A program made the translations under genes and the position numbers. The notes under the pieces are model-generated. The model ran no database searches. It was not told the DNA's origin and was given only the letters and a program-made list of their open reading frames with translations. Of a DNA stretch of 64,000 bases, positions 58,671 through 64,000 are shown piece after piece. The stretch covers positions 62,001 to 126,000 of the forward strand of contig NZ_BSUG01000004.1 of the NCBI RefSeq assembly GCF_030161475.1, written 5' to 3'. Positions within the stretch are counted from its first letter, which is position 1. The number at the start of each line of letters is the position of its first letter. The stretch is from Tetragenococcus halophilus subsp. flandriensis. Its GTDB lineage: Bacteria > Bacillota > Bacilli > Lactobacillales > Enterococcaceae.

Positions 58671-58856
58671 GCTGACCTTTCTTTGTTGTACTTAGGTCAC
58701 TAAATTGAATTTGCTTACCTTTCTTTGTTGTACTTGGGTTACTAAATCAAATTTGCTGACCTTTCTTTGTCATACTTAGGTCACTAAATTGAATTTGCTG
58801 CCCCTTCTTTACTATACTTGGGTCACTAAATAATTTACTGCCCTTTCTTTTTCATA
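58671..58856. repeat. Tandem array 4, 42-bp period, reverse of array 1
   Basis: Units start at 58671, 58713, 58755, 58797 and 58837 (the last step 40). In reverse complement each reads GGTCAG-N13-GTGACC plus a linker around AAGTACAACAAAGAA, clearly the family of array 1 at 5446-5912 in opposite orientation. The bases from 58493 to 58670 hold no gene and only a fragment related to the array. Confidence 0.9.
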
Positions 58857-58898
58857 AAAAAACTGTTTATTGCTTAATCGGCAATAAACAGTTTTTTT
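58856..58898 (-). terminator. Terminator after the flavin reductase operon
   Basis: AAAAAAACTGTTTATTGC and GCAATAAACAGTTTTTTT form a perfect 18-bp hairpin with a 7-base loop. Confidence 0.93.
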
Positions 58899-58901
58899 AA
58901 A

Positions 58902-60143
58902 CTAAGCTTTGACTGAAGCGCTAGAAACACTGTCGGCACTTTCTGCTTTTTCAGAGGCGCCTGATACACTATCTGCTTGTTCGGATTGTTTTGTTGAAGC
59001 ACTTGATGTTGCATCAACTTCAACTGTTTCGTCTTTAGCAAGTCGCTGTCCTGTTTGTTGTAAGTACCAGTCAATAATCGGTTGAAAGTCTAGTACGTAC
59101 TCATTGACGCCCATGTAATTACCTGAGTCATCATGCATTGCTTGATAACTGTGTACTACATATTTATCTGGTCCATGTGTTGGTACATGGATACGAACGA
59201 CATCCTGTTTGCCATGACGTAATTGGGAAAGTACCCATTTAACGTTTTTATAAGTAGCAGGGGGGTGACAGTTTGCTAATGGATTTCCAACTTGTCCTGG
59301 TACACGTCCGGCAAACATTTCTGCTTTGTCCTCGGTGTAATTATAGAATAAGAATTGGTTATTACTATCAGCAAAAGTCAACTCCATTGGCATGGAAGCT
59401 AGGAGTGCGTTCAATTGATTAACAGTTAAAACACCACGGTTTAATTTCACATAAGTATCACCTTCAGCGGCATCTACTTTTTCGCTAGCCTGTTCTACCC
59501 AATCTTCAGCGGACATATCGACGTCTTCGATGGTTGTATCAATTTTACCAGTAGCTTCCAAATCTTCTTCTTCTGATAAATCTTTTTGCGGCTCGTTCAT
59601 TGAAGATAGGACTTGGATAAATTTAATGAATTTTTCTAAGCAAGTTTTCAAAAAATCAACCGTTCCTTGATCTTTTAAGTTATTTTGCTCATCAAAAGCT
59701 TCTTTTACTTCACCTAGCAGAAATTCATTTCCTGGCATGACAATCGCATTTACGCCTGGGGCTTCTAAAATTTGACGCAAGTGTAATTGTGCACGAGAAG
59801 AGCCTTGATTATAATAAGATGCGCCGACTAACATGACAGGTTTATTTGAAAGAGGTTGGATTTTAAAAGATAACCATTCAAGCACACTTTTTAAACCAGC
59901 GGGGATCGTATGATTATGTTCAGGAGTTGCAATGATCACGCCGTCTGCATTTAAAATTTTACGATTAAGCTTTTGAATAGGTGCGCTATCTGTTTGATCG
60001 AAACTTTGGTTAAACAAAGGAATATCTTTAATTTCTAAAATTTCGATATCAATAAGTGATTTAAAGTGTTTTTTTATATATTGTAGTAATAAACGATTAT
60101 AGGAAAAATCAGCGTTAGAACCTACAATTCCGACTAATTTCAT
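58902..60143 (-). CDS. NADPH-dependent FMN reductase fused to a PAS/DUF438-like domain
   Basis: A 413-residue fusion. Residues 1-180 are a flavodoxin-fold FMN reductase with [31 protein letters not shown] and [20 protein letters not shown]. Then comes an acidic linker, and a PAS-like domain (about 245-380) with [21 protein letters not shown] and [15 protein letters not shown], as in DUF438-type proteins that may bind heme or flavin. The C-terminal tail repeats ADSVSxAS in a Ser/Ala/Glu-rich stretch. ATG 60143 has AAAGGAGA upstream. It follows its shorter paralogue with an 18-base gap. Confidence 0.85.
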   Translation of the reverse strand: MKLVGIVGSNADFSYNRLLLQYIKKHFKSLIDIEILEIKDIPLFNQSFDQTDSAPIQKLNRKILNADGVIIATPEHNHTIPAGLKSVLEWLSFKIQPLSNKPVMLVGASYYNQGSSRAQLHLRQILEAPGVNAIVMPGNEFLLGEVKEAFDEQNNLKDQGTVDFLKTCLEKFIKFIQVLSSMNEPQKDLSEEEDLEATGKIDTTIEDVDMSAEDWVEQASEKVDAAEGDTYVKLNRGVLTVNQLNALLASMPMELTFADSNNQFLFYNYTEDKAEMFAGRVPGQVGNPLANCHPPATYKNVKWVLSQLRHGKQDVVRIHVPTHGPDKYVVHSYQAMHDDSGNYMGVNEYVLDFQPIIDWYLQQTGQRLAKDETVEVDATSSASTKQSEQADSVSGASEKAESADSVSSASVKA

Positions 60144-60160
60144 AATAAGAATTCTCCTTT

Positions 60161-60769
60161 TTAAATAGTTTCCCAATCAAAATTTTCAGCTTCTTTTTTG
60201 TGGGCTTCATGCGCATTGGTCAATTGGTTTGTAAGTTCTACAAAAACTTGAAAATCTTTGAACAAACCATCTAATTTATCTGTTTGATCGAAGTCTTTCA
60301 AATCATTTTGCTCATTAAACGCTTGCAATGAATGACCTAGCAAAAATTCTGAACTAGGCATAATACGAGCTTTTAGTTCAGGTGAGTCTAGAATTTGTCG
60401 TAAATGAGATTGCGCGCGCGATGAACCTAATGTTCCATAAGAAGCGCCTGTGATCATTACGGGTTTATCTACAAAGGGATAAACATCATATGAAAGCCAG
60501 TTTAAGGCGTTAGTCAAAGCAGCGGGAATGGAGTGATCGTATTCAGGGGTGCTGATGATCACACCATCGGATTCTTCAATTTTTTCTGCCGCTTTTTTAA
60601 CAACTTCTGGAAGACGATCTGAAACTGGTTTATTAAAAACTGGAAAATCTTTGATTTCCATTAATTCAATAGTGGCTTTATCTGAAAAATGCTTTTGCAT
60701 AAATTGTAATAATTTTCGATTGGTAGAGTTATCTGAATTGGTTCCTACTAATCCAATGAAATGGTTCAT
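60161..60769 (-). CDS. NADPH-dependent FMN reductase
   Basis: A 202-residue flavodoxin-fold reductase, paralogous to the N-terminal domain of the next gene ([60 protein letters not shown]). It probably reduces FMN, quinones or azo compounds with NAD(P)H. The two genes form one operon behind a promoter with a striking 33-bp inverted repeat, so they are likely induced by redox or electrophile stress. GGAAG lies before the ATG on the minus strand. Confidence 0.88.
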   Translation of the reverse strand: MNHFIGLVGTNSDNSTNRKLLQFMQKHFSDKATIELMEIKDFPVFNKPVSDRLPEVVKKAAEKIEESDGVIISTPEYDHSIPAALTNALNWLSYDVYPFVDKPVMITGASYGTLGSSRAQSHLRQILDSPELKARIMPSSEFLLGHSLQAFNEQNDLKDFDQTDKLDGLFKDFQVFVELTNQLTNAHEAHKKEAENFDWETI

Positions 60770-60829
60770 AAGAAAACTTCCTTTCTGCCAAATACTATAA
60801 CAATAAAAGAATACTTTGTTACACTTTTC

Positions 60830-60873
60830 ATTATAAAACTTTCACAAAGAAAGTCAATGACTTTCCTTGTGAA
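60830..60873 (-). promoter_or_regulatory. Promoter with long inverted repeat before the flavin reductases
   Basis: On the minus strand TTGACT, 16-base spacer, TATAAT (60857 down to 60830). An inverted repeat, TTCACAAaGAAAGTC-AAT-GACTTTCcTTGTGAA (60841-60873), covers the -35 and spacer: 15-base arms with one mismatch. This is a strong candidate operator. Confidence 0.8.
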
Positions 60874-60968
60874 CTACAAAAAAAGTAAAACTAAAAGAAA
60901 TTTAACAAAGATTTTTAACAATGATATAGTACAGAAAAAGCAGCTGTATTAACTATAATAAATAGACA

Positions 60969-61673
60969 TTAATCCCGTCTTTGCTTGATTTTTTTAAATG
61001 TTTTTGGTGATAATTTTCCTAGATCTTTCAATTTTGTTTCAATTAAATTTAAAACTTCATTGCGATTTTCACTATTATTTACATAGTCATATTTTTCACG
61101 ATCAATTGTTAACAAAATAGCAGAAGGGTAACCATCTGCCCACTTTTCATAAGCATGATGAACACGATGGTAGTAATCTATTAATTCTGGTTCTCGTTCT
61201 ATACTTTCCATCTCTCGTCCGCGCTTTTGTATTTCATTGATAGCATGTTCTGCGTCAATATTTAAGTAAATGACTAAATCGGGCAAACCATTCCAAGGGA
61301 TACCATTAACGTTTGCTTGCATTTCCTGCGATAAAGTTACATAGACGTTAAAATCTTCATCGGCGATCTCTCCGTGTTCATGTAACTGCGAGGCCATCAC
61401 AAAATCAGATGCTAAAGAAGAATCCATAACGGCATTTTGTTGGGTAATTGCTTGACGTAATTGTTGATAACGAAAAGTTAAAAAAGCCATTTGCAAAATA
61501 GCGCCATTGGATTTTCTACTTTCTTTGCCGGAAGAATAAAATTTTTCTAACATATTCAAAATCAATCCATTATTTTCAACATCTTCATAATAGACAGGAG
61601 ACTGTAAATCCTTTGCTAGGATTTTCGCTAAAGATGTCTTTCCTGCAGCAATGGTGCCCATAATATATATCAT
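60969..61673 (-). CDS. Deoxynucleoside kinase (dAK/dGK type)
   Basis: A 234-residue P-loop kinase that salvages deoxynucleosides. P-loop GTIAAGKTSLA, followed by YYEDVENNGLI, the DSSLASDF block of deoxynucleoside kinases, and a lid with RGREMESIE. It resembles the deoxyadenosine/deoxyguanosine kinases of lactobacilli. ATG 61673 with AGGAGGG upstream is preferred to the longer frame. A cre-like GAAAGCGCTAAA lies at about 61730 but is too weak to call. Confidence 0.88.
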   Translation of the reverse strand: MIYIMGTIAAGKTSLAKILAKDLQSPVYYEDVENNGLILNMLEKFYSSGKESRKSNGAILQMAFLTFRYQQLRQAITQQNAVMDSSLASDFVMASQLHEHGEIADEDFNVYVTLSQEMQANVNGIPWNGLPDLVIYLNIDAEHAINEIQKRGREMESIEREPELIDYYHRVHHAYEKWADGYPSAILLTIDREKYDYVNNSENRNEVLNLIETKLKDLGKLSPKTFKKIKQRRD

Positions 61674-61928
61674 AATTAGCCCTCCTATAATGCTTATTTT
61701 CTCAATAGTCCTATTCTTTTGTCCAGTAGAAAGCGCTAAATTCAAAAGTGATAAAAATTTAATAAAAAGTACCTAAAAAATAAAAATAAATTTATTTAAT
61801 TTTTGTATTAAAATAAACATTTGCAAAAATTAGCTATTTATAGCTTCTTTTTCCTCTTTAAAATAAGCTTGTTTTTTTAATTTTATTAGAAAAGGATTGT
61901 TTTCAGAAATTGTCAGACAAAAGTGATA

Positions 61929-61957
61929 TTGACGGGAAAGTTTCAGAAAACTAAAAT
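61929..61957 (+). promoter_or_regulatory. dtpT promoter with CodY-like box in the spacer
   Basis: TTGACG, 17-base spacer, TAAAAT. AAGTTTCAGAAAACT (61938-61952) in the spacer matches the CodY consensus at 13 of 15 positions. A weaker match (11 of 15) lies just upstream around TTTTCAGAAATTG. Confidence 0.75.
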
Positions 61958-62015
61958 TGAGCTTGTCGTTTTATACGAAGTGAAACAAAATTGAATTTGA
62001 ATATGGAGGGTTAGC

Positions 62016-63485
62016 ATGAACTCGAATGGAAAGGATGCCTCTTTTTTAGGACACCCTCGTGGACTTTCTACATTATTTTTTACAGAAATGTGGGAAAGAT
62101 TTAGTTACTATGGTATGCGTGCGATACTACTATACTATATGTATTATTCGGTAGCAGACGGCGGCTTAGGTTTTGACCGAAGTACAGCTTCAGCTATTAT
62201 GTCGATTTACGGTTCGCTTGTTTTCTTATTAAGTGTTGTCGGCGGCTATGTAAGTGACCGGATTTTAGGTAGTAGACGCACGGTCTTTATTGGTGGCATT
62301 ATGATTATGTTAGGTCATATTGCTTTGTCCTTACCTTTTGGCAAGGCAGCCTTGTTTGCATCGATTATCCTCATTGTATTAGGTTCCGGTTTATTAAAAC
62401 CAAATATTTCGGAGATGGTCGGTGATTTATATGATGAAAAAGACTTAAGAAGAGATGCAGGTTTTAATATCTTTGTTTTCTCGACCAACTTAGGCGCATT
62501 TATTGCCCCGCTTTTTGTCGGTTATTTGGGTCAAGAAGTGAATTTTCATCTAGGCTTTTCATTAGCAGCGATTGGCATGTTTTTTGGTTTAATCCAATAT
62601 GTGCGCGGCGGTAGAAAATTTTTACCAGAAGAAACATTAAAAGCACGCGACCCTATAAAGTCAGAAGAGGTAAAACCTTTAGTACGTAAAAGTCTATTAG
62701 TTATTGCTGCAGTAGCTGTGCTTATACTATTTATGCAATTAGCAGGCATACTAGACATTAATAACGTTATCAACTTGATTACGATTTTTGCAGTTGTTAT
62801 TCCGATATATTATTTTGTCATGATTATTAAAAGTAAAAAAATCACGTCGACTGAACGTTCACGGGTGTGGGCTTATATTCCACTGTTCATCGCCTCCATT
62901 CTTTTTTGGTCGATTGAAGAACAAGGTTCTGTTGTACTTGCTTTATTTGCTGAAGAGCGGACATATTTGTCACTTTTCGGGTTTACGATTCCTTCAAGTT
63001 GGTTCCAAACATTGAATCCCTTCTTCATTATGATTTACACACCGATTTTTGTTTGGTTATGGACCAAGCTAGGAAACAAGCAACCATCTTCGGCTAAAAA
63101 ATTCACTTATGGTTTATTTTTTGCCGGAATTTCCTTCATATGGATGATGTTACCTGGTATATTATTCGGTACAGATATCAAGGTTGGACCACAATGGTTA
63201 TTGATGAGTTGGGCCTTAGTTATTATAGGTGAGATGTTGATTTCGCCTATCGGACTTTCGGTAACAACTAAATTAGCACCTAAAGCCTTTCATTCTCAAA
63301 TGATGAGTATTTGGTTTTTAAGTGATGCAGTAGCACAAGCCATTAATGCCCAAATCGTTCGCTTATATAGTCCTGGCACTGAGGTACTATACTTTGGTGT
63401 TGTAGGTATAATTACTGTAGCATTTGGTGTAATGTTGTTGTTTATGGTCCCGCGAATTCAAAGATTAATGAGCGGTGTTAATTAA
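62016..63485 (+). CDS. dtpT: Di-/tripeptide:H+ symporter DtpT (POT family)
   Basis: A 489-residue transporter with about 14 membrane segments. [22 protein letters not shown] in helix 1 is the ExxERFxYY motif for proton and peptide binding. [19 protein letters not shown] and the block [17 protein letters not shown] are also family blocks. It imports di- and tripeptides and complements Opp. GGAGGG precedes the ATG. The CodY-like box between its -35 and -10 suggests repression when branched-chain amino acids are plentiful, as known for lactococcal dtpT. Confidence 0.96.
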   Translation: MNSNGKDASFLGHPRGLSTLFFTEMWERFSYYGMRAILLYYMYYSVADGGLGFDRSTASAIMSIYGSLVFLLSVVGGYVSDRILGSRRTVFIGGIMIMLGHIALSLPFGKAALFASIILIVLGSGLLKPNISEMVGDLYDEKDLRRDAGFNIFVFSTNLGAFIAPLFVGYLGQEVNFHLGFSLAAIGMFFGLIQYVRGGRKFLPEETLKARDPIKSEEVKPLVRKSLLVIAAVAVLILFMQLAGILDINNVINLITIFAVVIPIYYFVMIIKSKKITSTERSRVWAYIPLFIASILFWSIEEQGSVVLALFAEERTYLSLFGFTIPSSWFQTLNPFFIMIYTPIFVWLWTKLGNKQPSSAKKFTYGLFFAGISFIWMMLPGILFGTDIKVGPQWLLMSWALVIIGEMLISPIGLSVTTKLAPKAFHSQMMSIWFLSDAVAQAINAQIVRLYSPGTEVLYFGVVGIITVAFGVMLLFMVPRIQRLMSGVN

Positions 63486-63499
63486 GTAGTAGAGCAAGC

Positions 63500-63534
63500 A
63501 AACTAGCAGTCTTTATAAGGGCTGCTAGTTTTTT
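63500..63534 (+). terminator. Terminator after dtpT
   Basis: AAACTAGCAG and CTGCTAGTTT pair around a 12-base loop with T6 behind. Confidence 0.9.
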
Positions 63535-63701
63535 GCGCAAAGTGCGCTTAAAGTGATGAATTGTCTAAAATATTGGATAGATAGACTTAGAGAAAATATT
63601 TCTATTTTTGTATTGCCTTTGAATATAGAATTCTAGAATTATTTGTTATAATGAAAAATGATTCTACACACATATATTTCATAAATGAAAGAGGGAACAA
63701 G

Positions 63702-64000
63702 TTGGGTATTTTCAAAGATTTTAAACGTTATAAATTCCTTGTTTTAGTTGTACTTATCTTAACCTTCGCTAATACTATCGGCGAATTACTATTACCCAAG
63801 ATGATGTCACAAATTATTGATATCGGTGTTACTAATCAAAATATCTCCTATATTTTAAGGTTAGGGGCTTTGATGATTGGTGTAACATTAATTACGATTT
63901 TAGTTCGAGCTTCAGCGGCTTATTTTTCAGCTAAAACTTCAATGCTATTTTCTAAAGCTTTAAGAAAACGAATGTTTAATAAAGTTAATCGCATGACTTT
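63702..64000 (+). CDS. ABC exporter, N-terminal membrane part (partial)
   Basis: About 99 codons are visible before the window ends. The TTG start is preceded by AGAGGG, and TGTTATAAT (63644-63652) gives an extended -10. The protein begins with a short basic segment and a membrane helix, followed by LLLPKMMSQIIDIGVTNQNI, the hallmark of the first helix and loop of type IV ABC exporters such as the one at 43-47 kb. The ATPase domain lies outside the window, so the subfamily and partner are unknown. Confidence 0.85.
   Translation, partial: MGIFKDFKRYKFLVLVVLILTFANTIGELLLPKMMSQIIDIGVTNQNISYILRLGALMIGVTLITILVRASAAYFSAKTSMLFSKALRKRMFNKVNRMT

Overview
The window is about 64 kb of low-GC Firmicute chromosome. 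Gene content and protein sequences point to the Enterococcaceae within the Lactobacillales: T-box-controlled amino-acid genes, opp/dtpT peptide uptake with CodY-like boxes, a sufCDSU cluster, a YoaB-like ATPase under a yybP-ykoY riboswitch, and an Lsa-type ABC-F gene. The very acidic mature OppA lipoprotein would suit a halophile such as Tetragenococcus. That genus assignment is an inference, not something the sequence proves. No phage, plasmid, rRNA, tRNA or CRISPR array was seen.

Layout. 0-5.4 kb: 3' end of mnmA, a DUF1033 gene, topB, a YccF gene, an MsmX-type sugar ABC ATPase and a PucR/CdaR-like regulator. 5.4-8.5 kb: a 42-bp tandem array, then a tandem T-box leader controlling an amino-acid (probably histidine) ABC transporter. 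8.5-12 kb: ftsK and a class I amidotransferase. 12-19.5 kb: the oligopeptide transporter oppA, a terminator and an antisense DUF3899 gene, oppBCDF, and directly downstream a nuclease-dead TnpB homologue (TldR-like) with a probable guide-RNA region. 19.6-28 kb: M-box/mgtE, an NrtR-like Nudix protein, metG, and a manganese-riboswitch P-type ATPase. 28-34 kb: a second array, an attenuator-controlled ABC-F gene, a lactonase, an orphan PTS EIIA, and an AI-2E-family permease. 34-43 kb: rpsO, a cluster of structured repeats, pnp with a long stem-loop leader, sufCDSU without sufB, and a sirtuin. 43-51 kb: a third array, a heterodimeric ABC exporter, and an isoleucine-type T-box before ilvE, a hydroxyacid dehydrogenase and a hydratase. 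51-64 kb: fumC, DoxX, gntP/gntK, a GH25 lysozyme, a fourth array, paired flavin reductases, a deoxynucleoside kinase, dtpT, and the start of another ABC exporter.

Common themes are peptide and amino-acid supply (opp, dtpT, the His-type ABC transporter, ilvE, probable CodY boxes), metal homeostasis (Mg M-box, Mn riboswitch), and control by RNA structure (four classical riboswitch or T-box leaders, an ABC-F attenuator, a pnp leader hairpin, and a probable TldR guide RNA).

The least ordinary parts are three. The first is the oppF-linked TldR locus. The second is a set of four intergenic arrays with a constant 41-42-bp period and hairpin arms that vary while mostly staying complementary. The third is a dispersed structured repeat of about 95 bp with compensatory base changes, sitting immediately behind transcription terminators.
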